Part shown: positions 23,801 through 34,554 of the stretch, piece after piece
How the letters are laid out: the number at the start of each line of letters is the position of its first letter
Position numbering within the stretch: position 1 is the first letter of the stretch
Made by a program: the position numbers and the translations under genes
Notes under the pieces: generated by a model
What the model was told of the DNA's origin: nothing
The model's database searches: none
Seen by the model: the letters and a program-made list of their open reading frames with translations, nothing else
Assembly (NCBI RefSeq): GCF_932526225.1
Contig: NC_064046.1
Location: 8,705,719 to 8,769,718 of the forward strand
Length of the DNA stretch: 64,000 bases
DNA from: Nematostella vectensis
Taxonomy: Eukaryota > Cnidaria > Anthozoa > Actiniaria > Edwardsiidae
Direction of reading: 5' to 3'

Positions 23801-26800
23801 GCGCACGTTACACTATAGCACTTTGTATTGGTGGCCACGGTAGCGCACATAACACTATAACCTTTTGTATTGGTGGCCACGGTAGGGCACGTCACACTAT
23901 AACACTTTGTACTGGTGGCCATGGTAGCGCACGTCGCACTATAACACTTTGTATTGGTGGCCATGGTAGCGCGCGTCGCACTATAACACTTTGTATTGGT
24001 GGCAACGGTAGCGCGCGTCGCACTAAAACACTTTGTATTGGTGGAGTCCCTCACACTATCAAGACCTAAAAGCGCTTATTGTAATCATCACAGTAGTCCT
24101 AAAAGTGCAACATACCTGCACACTCCTGAACATCTTCATCTGGAAGATTTTCGTAATCGGCCTGCAGATGGAAGAGATCGAGTTAACCAAAAGAATGATT
24201 GGTTGCTTTGTAAAAAATACTAGTCAGCCATTGGAAGGAAATTTATTATGTAATAAGAGTTTGGAATACCCATCTTAAAATAGTTTAAAACTTTAATTAC
24301 TAGATTCAATCGAAAGTAAAGCATCAAAAGTAAAGCATCCTCATATCAGTTGATGGAAATGGTGCCTTCCCACACTTGTTATATTGCTAGGATGACAAAT
24401 AATGGCGGATTTTTCAATCAATTACACTAGGAATGGCAGTAAGTTTATACCAACATTATCAGTAACTGGAACGGTATTATTAACAGAATCAAGTTTTAAT
24501 AATAGGTTTAACAAATATACTGAAAAAACATAACCAGAATCAAGCTTTAAGAAAAGGTTAAAAAAATAAGCTGAAAACAAAACAGTATCACCAAAATCAA
24601 GGTTTAGGCTCAGTGTGTAAGCGCGTCAGCAAATAAGGCCTCTCACTTCTGCCTAAAGAGGTTACAAGACATGGGGATCTATCTGTTACCCAGCCCTGAC
24701 TTGTCTAACATGTAAGGACTAGAATCTTGTGCCTTTAAGTTTCAACATGGACCTGTTTGATTTAGAAATAGGCATGTAATAGACACTTTACAAATGCTCG
24801 TTTTTCTTTTTATAATGGGGGTAGGGGAAGGATTAACGATTAGGGGATAACACTCCAAAACTTTGTATACCTGTATTTTCTTTTCAAGGAATCGTAGGTA
24901 CATCTCAGTTCGAGTGTTCATTAGTACCACCTCCCCAAGGAGTACCTCCATGTCTCTGGGATCATATCTTAGACAAAAACAGCGTCATTATATAGGGCAT
25001 GCACTATACAAAACCAAGAAAAGAACATTTAATGTCTGTATGGCACTATAGTTCATAGCTGGCCTATTCCACTGATCATTTCACTGTCTATATAAATAAT
25101 AGTTCACCCACCTTTCTGGTTTTTCCATCTACATTTCTGATTTTTCCATCTACCTTTCTGATTTTTTCATCTACCTTTCTGATTTTTTCATCTACCTTTC
25201 TGATTTTTCCATCTACCTTTCTGATTTTTGCATCTACCTATCGTATTTTTCATCTACCTTTCTGATTTTTCCATCTACCTTTCTGATTTTTCCACCTACA
25301 TTTATCTGTTTTTTTTTTTCATCTACCTTTCTGATTTCTCCATCTACCTTTCTGATTTTTCCATCTACCTTTCGTATTTTTCATCTACCTTTCTGATTTT
25401 TCCATCTACCTTTATCTGTTTTTTTTTCATCTACCTTTCTGATTTTTCCATCTACCTTTCTGATTTTTCCATCTACCTTTCGTATTTTTCATCTACCTTT
25501 CTGATTTTTCCATCTAACTTTCTGATTTTTCCATCTACCCTTCTGATGTTTCCATCTACATTTCTGATGTTTCCATCTGTTTCTGATTTTTCCACCTACC
25601 TTTTTTATTTTTCCATCTACCTTTCTGATTTTTCCATTTACCATTTTGATTTTTCATCTACCTTTCTGATTTTTTCAATATACCTTTCTGATTTTTCAGA
25701 GGATCCTTTAATATTGAGACTTTTTGTGACAGACTTGATCTATAAACAAGCAGAGACAGTGTCAAGTGTTCATGGGAATACCAATCAAGATCACACATGT
25801 TTTAAAAACCTTTGCTCAGCCTGTTCACAGATGTCATGCCATGATTTTGTGAGTGCTAGGGAGGTGAGGAATGACATGGTCCTTGACCCAGTTGTAAGAC
25901 CATTTTCTCTTTGCACACTCGTAGTGCGAAATTTCCTGTGTCTGCCATGGCGGCAAATTCACCGATATCTAGACATATGATTTGTCCAATACTGATACGT
26001 GATTATACATGATCGCTCATTGGAGCGTACTAAATTAACTCATACTAAAGTCTTTATTTACTTTTATAAGCTTTTATTTACATTTGAAAATATTTTCTAG
26101 AAATTTGAAACTATTTTCTAGAAAACTTCCAAAATACCAAATGCAGCCAATATTTGTTCAGCGAATATTAGTTACACATTCAGATGAGCCAAGAGAGAAG
26201 GAGTGCTTTGTGTGGATAGAATTTGTTAGGGGGGAAGGGGGTGAAGACTGAATGTCAAGATCTGCCAGGTTTCACATACTTTGTGCTGCAGGTCTCGTCT
26301 CTTGACAAAAGCATCTAGAATTTGGTCTGCTTGCTTGTCACACTCGACCTGTAGAATGTTAGAGTAGCCTGGATTGACCAAGAAAAGTATGTGCAGTACT
26401 GAAAGGTGTTCAGTCAAGCCCGGCCAGAAAAAAAAAACAAGATAGAAGCCAAAACTCTGCACCTAGCAAAAATTACTTAATAACCCAGTAAGTAAACTTG
26501 GGTTATTTGTACACACCTGAAGAATTTGTAAAAGAGTAGGCATTTGTCCTGGTCCTAGAAAAACAAACAAAAAACAAAAAGTGTTATAGAAAAACAACAC
26601 AGGGCTTTAATAAAGAATATGCACCAATCAGAACGAGTTCTGATGGAACATTGTATTGATCACAACATATTTTGTTGATTCATTGCAAAAACTTTACTGA
26701 TTTTTTGTTGCACTTTAGTGCACAGGAAACCAGACAAGGTAATGCCCAAAAACGTGTAAAAATAAGTGATTCTGTAATTTTGTAGGGGGCTCTTAGTTAA

Positions 26801-29800
26801 ATTAAAACAAGTCTAAACCAATAGTCAACTAACACTAAGAAATAACATGACTTTATGGGTGGCAAACTAATTTGAGCTCAGGCTTTTGGCTGCAAAATAA
26901 CAACAGCAAAAAGCAATTAATTCAGTGCTTACAAATCAGCCAGAAAAATTTTTTTGTCTCTCCATGGTGTGACGGCTGCAGCAATTTCTGTGTAAATTTT
27001 TGCATTAGTTGGCCACAAGTCCCATGATCTCTTGTTGCAAGCAGCCAATTAGGCAGATTTGAATTTTTTCGGAAGCGAACAGTTACCATAATAGGTCTCA
27101 ACAAATGGCTGGTGCTCCTCAACCATTCGCGCAATCCCCTCAAAAAGCATTGTAAGAGTATTGGCAAATAGCACATTGGCATGGCGATCTGAAATGGAAG
27201 AACTGATGGTCACACAGGCGAAATTGACCCCATGATACTATTATTCTAAAGGCGTTCTGAGTAGACACTAGAACAACTTTTCCATTCATAGCAGAAATGC
27301 CCTTTGCTAAGGTTCTGCTTAATAGGCCATTCCAGATTGCACACGCATTTCAATAAAAACCTACTTCAATTACTACAAGAATACAGCACGCACCTTTTAA
27401 GCTTGCACCAAACAAGCACATGCTGCATGATGATAGTTGGGTTAGGTTTCCATGTCTAGTGCCCAAATATGCTTATAGCTGGAATGGCCTAACTGATGGA
27501 TATGAGTAGTACAGTACTATCACTGCATAAACATATTAACAGTAATCAATGTTGTTTGCATCAGGCGTGTACCCAGGATTTTTCTGAGGGGGAGCAGGGT
27601 GTGCAGAGTCTTATAGAATCATATACAAAAAGGATAGCATTTGACATCCTTTAATATGAAATGACCCAATATTTAGCCAGCAGGGGGGGGGGCACCCTGC
27701 GCAGAGCCCCATGTACATGCCTACTGTATGCGCATATGATGTTCTGAATTGCATACCTGAGTCCTTTGTGATGTCTATCTGTTCAAGATTCTGTTGAGCC
27801 GTAGCAGCAACCTGTCGACAACAGAATCACCAATCAGAGGCACATCCAGGAGTTTTCAAAGGGTGTTACATTTAATGAAGACTACCAAAGCCTTCTAAGC
27901 CACAAACTGTCTGCTCTTAAGGACAAGCATTCTTTAAGTGTTCTTTAAGGACAAGCATTCTTCAAGTGTCCTTTAAAAACAGAATATTTCCGGAGGGATG
28001 ATGGAATTTATAGTGTTTTATTATAAGACTTGCCCTGCCACCCTGGGTACAAATATTTAATAATTGGGAGAAGATGGGAGCCTGGGGCTTGAGAAATTTT
28101 AAATTGAGTTGTAGCATATACAGTGTAGAGGATTAAGACAAGACCAGATGAGGAAGGTTTGCTTTCCGATTTTTGAAATGTTATCTTTTCACAGTAGTTT
28201 ACAATTGTACTTGCTGAGATGTAATAATAACCTATTTTTCGTGAATGACACAAGCAGCAACTCACCATAGAGCAGAGGTAATGGGAATACTTTCCCAAGC
28301 CTTTGGCGTGCTGGTTTAGAAGAGGAAATATTTTGAAAAACCTAAAAATAAATAAGCGGTATTAGTAACCCTTTCACCACCACAAACCTAAGAAAAGGCC
28401 ATTTCTATTCTACCCAGGTTATGTGACCTGAGTTCTGCTGAAAGTGAAAAGGTTAAAAGAAAAACACAAAAGTACCATGCTTTTCTTGTTTTATTCACTC
28501 ATTCAAAGAAAACAGTATATCCTATAAAGGATTACGTAAACAGTGTATGCATTCCATTTTACTTATTTTGTTGCCAGCAATACCTTTCAACACTGCTCCT
28601 GTCGCCTTTTGATATCGCCTGGTCAAATTCCTGCTGCACAATGGCCTTTAGTTTTTCCTCTGCCTCTTGAAGCATCACAAAAGCACCTGATAAATCAGAC
28701 CCTACAAAAGACAAGAAATGTTCTAAAATAATCACCCATTCTTTTACTAAAACCTTGCTTAGAATTGCAACCAAATATTTCTGTACCTTCATTTTTGTCA
28801 CCAATGATGTTTTCAATCATGGCCCTGTCCAAGCTGAGATACCTGTGGATATGGGCTGCCGCCTACAGAGTACAGTTAGGAATAAATGCTAGCTTAAAAT
28901 ACAGTTAGGAATAAATGCTAGCTTAAAATATAGTTAGGAATAAATGCTAGCTTAAAATATAGTTAGGAATAAATGCTAGCTTAAAATACAGTTAGGAATA
29001 AATGCTAGCTTAAAATACATTTAGGAATAAATGCTAGCTTAAAATATAGTTAGGAATAAATGCTAGCTTAAAATATAGTTAGGAATAAATGCTAGCTTAA
29101 AATACAGTTAGGAATGAAAGCTAGTAAGTGTACAAACAAATGCTAGCATAATAATGATAAAAAGTACAAAAAAAGAATGCAAGCATAATCAATTCAAACA
29201 TAATCAATTCAAAGTATAAAGGAATCTTTAGCCTTAAACATGGCAAAATCTAGAATGAATGCTAGATCATAAAAAACTAGCAGAAAGTCTAGAAAGAATT
29301 ATAGTATAAAAGTTACATTTTACCAACCTGTTCATAATTCCCAGTGTTTAAAGCGGTCTGAACTCCATTTACACAAGCCTGAGAATCATAAGTACAATGG
29401 TCTTTGGTCTTTTTATTTTATTAGTATAATATCTATCAAATACTGGCATGACTAGCATCACCAATATCATATCACCGTGGCACAATAAACAGCAAAAGAT
29501 AGACAAGCATTGCCACAACCACGCACACCATTACCAGGTAATATCACTACTTATCAATCGTCATCATGATTATCATTATCAGAATTATAAAAAACAATAT
29601 CAGCATCATTATCACCATAATATCATCATCAAGCCTATATATCATGATCATAGCCTGCGTGCAGCCAGAAATAGTTCCATTTATTACCATCTGCAAATTA
29701 CCAACAGAAAGCTTGTTTAGACCCCAGCGCACCAACCCCCGGAGTGAAGCAATTTCTGATTGGCATTCACCTGGTTCTAATGTACCGAGCCATGGAATTG

Positions 29801-32800
29801 GTCAAAAGCTCCATTTACCCTGCATATATAATAATGGAAATGTTTCTGGCTGCATGAAGGCTATATGATCATCACAAGGTTTAATCATCATCGATCATAT
29901 AAACATCACCCTCTCCATTAGTATCATTAGCAGCATGTTCACCATCAACAACCATCAAGATACCTTTAAGTCCAAAATGTCATCAACTCTCTTCATACTT
30001 TCCTGGACTCTACTCTAAAGATGAATAAAGAAGAAAACCACATTTAGAATGTAACATATATACAGTGCCAACACAAGGTCCCCAAATATTTTTTTTTCTA
30101 ATACCAGAAACCTGAATTCAAATACTCCTGATACCAAAATACCCAAAACCCCTGGAAAAGCTAGCAGTAAACACACCTTGACACTATCTAGGAGTCTAAC
30201 CCCTGGATAGGCCACTTATATACCATGACACTATCAAGAAAGTCTGAACCCTGGATAGCCCATTTATATTACACACCTTGACACTATCTAGGAGTCTGAA
30301 CCCTGGATAGGCCACTTATATACCCTGACGCTGTCTAGGAGTCTGACCCCTGGATAGGCCACTTATATACACACCTTGACACTATCTAGGAGTCTGACCC
30401 CTGGATAGGCCACTTATATACACACCTTGACACTATCTAGGAGTCTAACCCCTGGATATGCCACATATATGCACACCTTGACACTATCTAGGAGTCTGAC
30501 CCCTGGATATGCCACATATATACCTTGACACTATCTAGAGTCTAACCCCTGGATAGGCCACTTATATACCTTGACACTATCTAGGAGTCTAACCCCTGGA
30601 TATGCCACATATATACCTTGACACTATCTAGGAGTCTGACCCCTGGATAGGTCACTTATATACACACCTTGACACTATCTAGGAGTCTGACCCCTGGATA
30701 TGCCACATATATACCTTGACACTATCTAGGAGTCTGACCCCTGGATAGGCCACTTATATACACACCTTGACACTATCTAGGAGTCTGACCCCTGGATAGG
30801 CCACTTATATACACACCTTGACACTATCTAGGGGTCTAACCCCTGGATAGGCCACTTATATACCTTGACACTATCTAGGAGTCTAACCCCTGGATAGGCC
30901 ACTTATATACCTTGACACTATCTAGGAGTCTGACCCCTGGATAGGCCATTTATATACACACCTTGACACTATCTAGGAGTCTAACCCCTGGATAGGCCAC
31001 TTATATACACACCTTGACACTATCTAGGAGTCTAACCCCTGGATAGGTCACTTATATACACACCTTGACACTATCTAGGAGTCTGACCCCTTGATAGGCC
31101 ACTTATATACCTTGACACTATCTACGAGTCTGACCCCTGGATAGGCCACTTATATACACACCTTGACACTATCTAGGAGTCTGACCCCTTGACAGGCCAC
31201 TTATATACCTTGACACTATCTAAGAGTCTAACCCCTGGATAGGCCACTTATATACACACCTTGACACTATCTAGGAGTATAACCCCTGGATAGGCCACTT
31301 ATATACACACCTTGACACTATCTAGGAGTCTGACCCCTGGAGAGGCCACTTATATACACACCTTGACACTATCTAGGAGTATAACCCCTGGATAGGCCAC
31401 TTATATACACACCTTGACACTATCTAGGAGTCTGACCCCTGGATAGGCCACTTATATACACATCTTGACACTATCTAGGAGTCTGACCCCTGGAGAGGCC
31501 ACTTATATACCTTGACACTATCTAGGAGTCTAACCCCTGGATAGGCCACTTATATACACACCTTGACACTATCTAGGAGTCTAACCCCTGGATAGGCCAC
31601 TTATATACACACCTTGACACTATCTAAGAGTCTAACCCTGGATAGGCCACTTATATACACACCTTGACACTATCTAAGAGTCTAACCCTGGATAGGCCAC
31701 TTATATACACACCTTGACACTATCTAGGAGTCTGAACCCTGGATAGGTCACTTATATACACACCTTGACACTATCTAGGAGTCTGACCCCTGGATAGGTC
31801 ACTTATATACACACCTTGACACTATCTAGGTGTCTAACCCCTGGATAGGCCACTTATATACACACCTTGACACTATCTAGGAGTCTGACCCCTGGAGAGG
31901 CCACTTATATACCTTGACACTATCTAGGAGTCTGACCCCTGGAGAGGCCACTTATACACCTTGACACTATCTAGGAGTCTGACCCCTGGATAGGCCACTT
32001 ATATACCTTGACACTATCTAGGAGTCTGACCCCTGGATAGGCCACTTATATACACACCTTGACACTATCTAGGAGTCTGACCCCTGGATAGGCCACTTAT
32101 ATACCTTGACACTATCTAGGAGTCTGACCCCTGGATAGGCCACTTATATACACACCTTGACACTATCTAGGAGTCTGACTTTACTGCTAACCCTCTCGGC
32201 AAGATCAGAAGTCTTGGAAATGACAGAATACAACTGCTGGGCATCTCTCATTACCAGCTGGAGACTAGGACTGAAAATAAAGAAACAGCTGATACCTGTA
32301 CCTGTAGTCCTAACAACAGCAGGTCACAAAATGTCTTGCAAATATAATATACTGTTAGCAGATTCGCAGTCTAAAATGAGGAGGTGAATAAATAAGAAAA
32401 TGACAGTAGAAAGGGGTAGGTAATAATAAAAATGTACCCAAATTCAATAAAAATAAAGGGTGTAACAATATTGTTATATTCAGTTAGTGATTTGTTATTA
32501 GTGATTTTGTTATGCAATGAGTCACTGCTCCACACTTGCCCCGGATATCACAGTATTTGTTTTTGGTTAAAAGCGGGTATTCGTACCATGGCACCAGTGT
32601 CCGTTTGCAAATAGCCTGAGCATGAATGAGACACACGAATCGACCACGAATCTGCAATAAAGCCTATAGAAACTCTGAATAGCTTTTCGTTACAGAGGGG
32701 ATAGCGACCACCGCATCCACCTTTCATAAAAAAAAATGAGAATAGTTGCATCACGCCAATTACATCAGTGGGATTGCAGAGCTTTGAAAATACCAATTTA

Positions 32801-34026
32801 GTGGATAGGTATTCTTCACATTACCCCAAATCCATTTTACTTTCAACTCTACAATAGGAGCAGTCCCCTAAATCAATTTTTTTTTACTTTAGTCAAATTT
32901 GTAAACATCCTGAAATCAACTATTACAACAAGAAACACAGAACATACACTATATTTTGCAGGGTGTTCATTTTGGCATCCAATCTTGGCTGATCCTCAAG
33001 GATTGTGTCCAGCTCATTGTTCAGCTGTTGCTGTTGAAATATATAGAGAAGTATTTTGTTAACATTGTTTCTAAGTATCCTTACAATACCATGGTGGCCC
33101 AAACATGTCAAACAAAATAAAATAAAAATATGCAATACAGATCTGAATATGAAAAAGATCCCAGAAAAACTATTATTTTATAGAGAGAGCCAAGAACACA
33201 TTGCAAAGTCAAAGACACATTTCAAAGTCGAGAACACATTCAGCTCAGGCCTCTCTGTCTATTAATATAAATGAGTGGCTACTGCGGCTACTGTTATCAA
33301 AACTCTAATACACTGGAACAATCTGGACCAAGCAACAGTTACCACACATGCAAATGTGCCTGCCTTCGAGGCTCTAATGAGCTCTATGTAACTTACCAAG
33401 GCTGCGCTATGCATCTACATAGTTCATACTGTACAAGGTGGCATGGTAAAATAAACTGAAGTGAAGTGTTGAAGGATACCTATATAAACCAGATCATGAT
33501 ATGTTCTCTTTTTCTCCTAATTGGCACACTAGCTAATTAGGCCTAGTTCTTCCTGTAACTCGAAATCTATTGAGTCACTCTTCTTCAAGTCTATGTGAAA
33601 TGGTGATATCATTAATATATAAAGCAAAACATGCCGATAATCAATTTATTTATTTATTTTTATTTGACCCATACGGGCAACAATTCTCACATCCTATCTA
33701 ACTTGTGTAGTGTGTACGACTTGCTCACAAATATTTTTTTGTTTGAAACAACGAATTGCGATAAAGCAGAGCTGAATAAAACATTTTTCCTCTGGCAATG
33801 GTTCTCACACCGGGGAACGAGGGTAAAGGCCTAAGTCATGCTTCCACGTCAACAAAAACAAAATTGAGAACCAAGAAGAGAAAGTCTTGAATATCAAGTT
33901 TTTAAACAAAGTAACCAAAAAGAGTGTTTCTATGCATTCCATTACCTCTTTTAAATGTATTTGAGCGTATGCTTGCTCTATTTCGCTAATATCCGTCAGC
34001 TTGAAAACATCATGATCGGCCGCCAT
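12990..34026 (-). CDS. COG4: Conserved oligomeric Golgi complex subunit 4
   Basis: Thirty exons are placed: 34026-33946, 33030-32948, 32270-32156, 30014-29964, 29378-29328, 28862-28787, 28701-28584, 28341-28266, 27811-27757, 27188-27087, 26554-26517, 26348-26280, 25739-25684, 24967-24871, 24161-24116, 22255-22197, 21725-21666, 20123-20029, 19909-19853, 19400-19332, 18216-18135, 17727-17665, 17580-17527, 16850-16797, 16501-16409, 15845-15762, 15155-15054, 14292-14164, 13536-13445, 13032-12990. The phases join without a break into 749 aa (human about 785). COG4 is a lobe-A subunit of the COG tether that captures retrograde vesicles at the Golgi and binds SNARE/Sly1. Stretches that read like the vertebrate protein include [83 protein letters not shown] and the C-terminal [13 protein letters not shown]. 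About 15 residues after GFPTGG are missing compared with vertebrates; either an exon in 18217-19331 was not found or the segment is absent. The ATG lies in an AAGATGGCGGCC context. Confidence 0.96.
13566..13665. mobile_element. Possible remnant of a pogo/Tc1-like element
   Basis: 'acagtggaacctt' at the left and 'gggtgtccacctaatgaagg' at the right form imperfect inverted ends, like the CAGTGGAACCT termini of Tigger/pogo elements. It is very short, with no coding sequence. Confidence 0.35.
14428..14693 (-). mobile_element. Intact MITE family A copy
   Basis: About 266 bp in a COG4 intron. The ends 'ttaaagccgcattgtcacca' and 'ctggtgacaaagcgactttaa' are inverted. It contains the internal self-complementary stretch 'tttgaatatttcaaaatatt'. 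It serves as the empty-site reference for the copy at 4483-7080. Confidence 0.8.
14799..15010. mobile_element. Foldback MITE with long inverted arms
   Basis: The left arm reads 'atgcctagttcacactagcg' then 'acatatcgacataacgacat', and the right arm is its near-complete reverse complement, ending 'gctagtgttcaataggcat'. The centre is itself palindromic around 'aaaaaacatgttttttc'. The whole 210 bp could fold into one hairpin. It lies in the COG4 intron between exons 27 and 28. Confidence 0.75.
16118..16179. other. Near-perfect 62-nt hairpin
   Basis: The arms 16118-16140 and 16157-16179 are exact reverse complements over 23 bp (core 'accaaaaactggtattcg'). The pairing continues through one G-T pair and four Watson-Crick pairs to a 6-nt loop. 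It lies in a COG4 intron. It could be a miRNA-like precursor or a small foldback element; nothing here decides which. Confidence 0.6.
16905..17190. repeat. About 50-70-bp tandem repeat with G-tracts, 5 copies
   Basis: The unit contains 'agacataaatcagtacctt' plus 'ggagtataccaccctt' followed by a G-run of variable length. It lies in the COG4 intron between exons 23 and 24. Confidence 0.8.
18460..18665. repeat. Cluster of short palindromes
   Basis: 'gagggaaatttag' and its reverse complement alternate several times, making two back-to-back hairpins (18531-18559 and 18570-18621; the second has a 24-26-bp stem through 'agacaaaaga'). It is intronic in COG4 and may be a decayed foldback element. Confidence 0.65.
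20154..20424. repeat. Two-copy ~125-bp tandem repeat, C-rich
   Basis: Blocks with 'gggtcacttgtgcctcacat' and 'cccctttccccaccccctt' occur twice, ending at the start of the tetranucleotide array. It begins about 30 bp upstream of COG4 exon 18 on the intron side. Confidence 0.7.
20424..20865. repeat. Compound tetranucleotide microsatellite (GATA/GGTA/GATC)
   Basis: Ordered blocks on the plus strand: GATA (to about 20475), GGTA (to about 20703), GATA (to about 20766), GATC (to about 20811), then GATA again. It directly adjoins the 3' end of the LINE at 20866-21600 and looks like an expanded LINE tail. The 168-aa ORF on the minus strand is an artefact. Confidence 0.95.
20866..21600 (-). mobile_element. 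5'-truncated non-LTR retrotransposon (CR1/L2/Jockey-like) with RT C-terminal region
   Basis: The minus-strand ORF 21524-20952 encodes the end of an ORF2 protein: [18 protein letters not shown] followed by [18 protein letters not shown] and [18 protein letters not shown]. This is typical of the thumb and connection region after a LINE reverse transcriptase. The 3' UTR ends 'gtacaataaa' and then passes into CTAT repeats, the microsatellite-type tail of CR1/L2-like elements. Most of the 5' part is missing. It is inserted between COG4 exons 17 and 18. Confidence 0.85.
22293..23088. repeat. 32-bp minisatellite, about 25 copies
   Basis: The unit is 'gaccagagaacacatcatc' plus 'tagtaccagacat', almost invariant. 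It begins about 35 bp from the acceptor of COG4 exon 16 (22255), on the intron side. Confidence 0.95.
23240..24050. repeat. 42-bp minisatellite with 210-bp higher-order structure
   Basis: About 19 copies of a 42-bp unit containing 'ctttgtattggtggccacgg'. Variant units recur in the same order every 210 bp: 'cgcacataac' occurs at 23424, 23634 and 23844. The long ORFs on both strands follow from a period divisible by three. It shares the intron between COG4 exons 15 and 16 with the 32-bp array. Confidence 0.93.
25105..25705. repeat. About 21-bp minisatellite built on the 5' splice site of COG4 exon 13
   Basis: On the minus strand the unit is GAAAAATCAGAAAG|GTAGATG, repeated about 25 times with length variants. 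The exon (25739-25684) ends in the same GAAAAATCAGAAAG, so exon and array merge at the donor. The plus-strand 250-aa ORF is an artefact. Confidence 0.9.
27563..27730. mobile_element. MITE family B copy ('acccaggat' ends)
   Basis: It starts 'caggcgtgtacccaggat' and ends 'catgtacatgcctac', with a G-rich core. Related copies lie at 35727-35890, 37600-37722 and, inverted, 46600-46728. Non-coding, in COG4 intron 9. Confidence 0.65.
28866..29120. repeat. About 28-bp minisatellite next to the acceptor of COG4 exon 6
   Basis: Nine copies; the minus-strand unit contains 'gctagcatttattcctaact'. The copy nearest the exon supplies TTCCTAACTGTACTCTGTAG before the exon at 28862, so each unit repeats a CTAAC branch-point-like motif. 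Confidence 0.9.
30165..32180. repeat. 45-53-bp minisatellite built on the 5' splice site of COG4 exon 3
   Basis: About 40 copies over 2 kb. On the minus strand each copy has the last 24 nt of exon 3 (GTCAGACTCC ... GTGTCAAG) followed by a donor GTGTGTATATAAG or GTATATAAG and a short spacer. Units differ mainly by presence or absence of 'cacac'. The exon (32270-32156) runs straight into the array. Confidence 0.95.
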
Positions 34027-34554
34027 CTTGAAAAAATAACATGCGCCCGCAGTACAGGTCCGCTGAAACTAGGTGCAACAGGAATACCGCAAATCAAAAT
34101 TAGGACAAAATAATATGAGATGGGGGAGAATAACTTTCGAGTGTAAGAAAAAGCAGTGAGCCGGAACCATGGAGCCAGACTCTTATCTCAGAACCTGGTT
34201 TGATTTACTGAAAACATTTTTCCCGAATATCTTGGGCTCCCTGTGATAAAGCAGGGGCTAAGTAAATGGGGGGAGAGGGGGGTGGTAGGGAACCAAAAAA
34301 AATCATACACGAAGAAAAGCCTGGAAAAAATGAGTGCAGCCCAAGCAGACAGAAAGAAAAATGCATACAACAATTTAAAAAGAATTCATGCACGTCTTGA
34401 AGACAAGAAGAAGAAAAAACATGCACGACTGTAACGTCCCCACCTCCCCCCCCCCCTTCAGCTTTCTAACTGTCCGTCCCATGAGCCCATGTCCGTCCCT
34501 AACTCTAGTGTGTGAGTTTTGGGTTTCGTCGCCTATAGTCACGCGATCGCTAAG
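34027..34554. promoter_or_regulatory. Divergent promoter region of COG4 and the acyl-CoA ligase gene
   Basis: 528 bp separate the start codons. The COG4 ATG lies in AAGATGGCGGCC (YY1-like). The ligase side has 'taagATGTCG' after a CpG-containing stretch. No TATA box was seen; bidirectional use is inferred. Confidence 0.4.

Noticed and set aside
23119..24069. Long Thr/Ala- and Gly/His-rich ORFs
   Set aside because: Translation of the 42-bp minisatellite in several frames, inside a COG4 intron.
25228..25980. 250-aa Phe/Tyr/Leu/Ser-rich ORF
   Set aside because: Plus-strand reading of the donor-containing minisatellite and COG4 exon 13 on the other strand.
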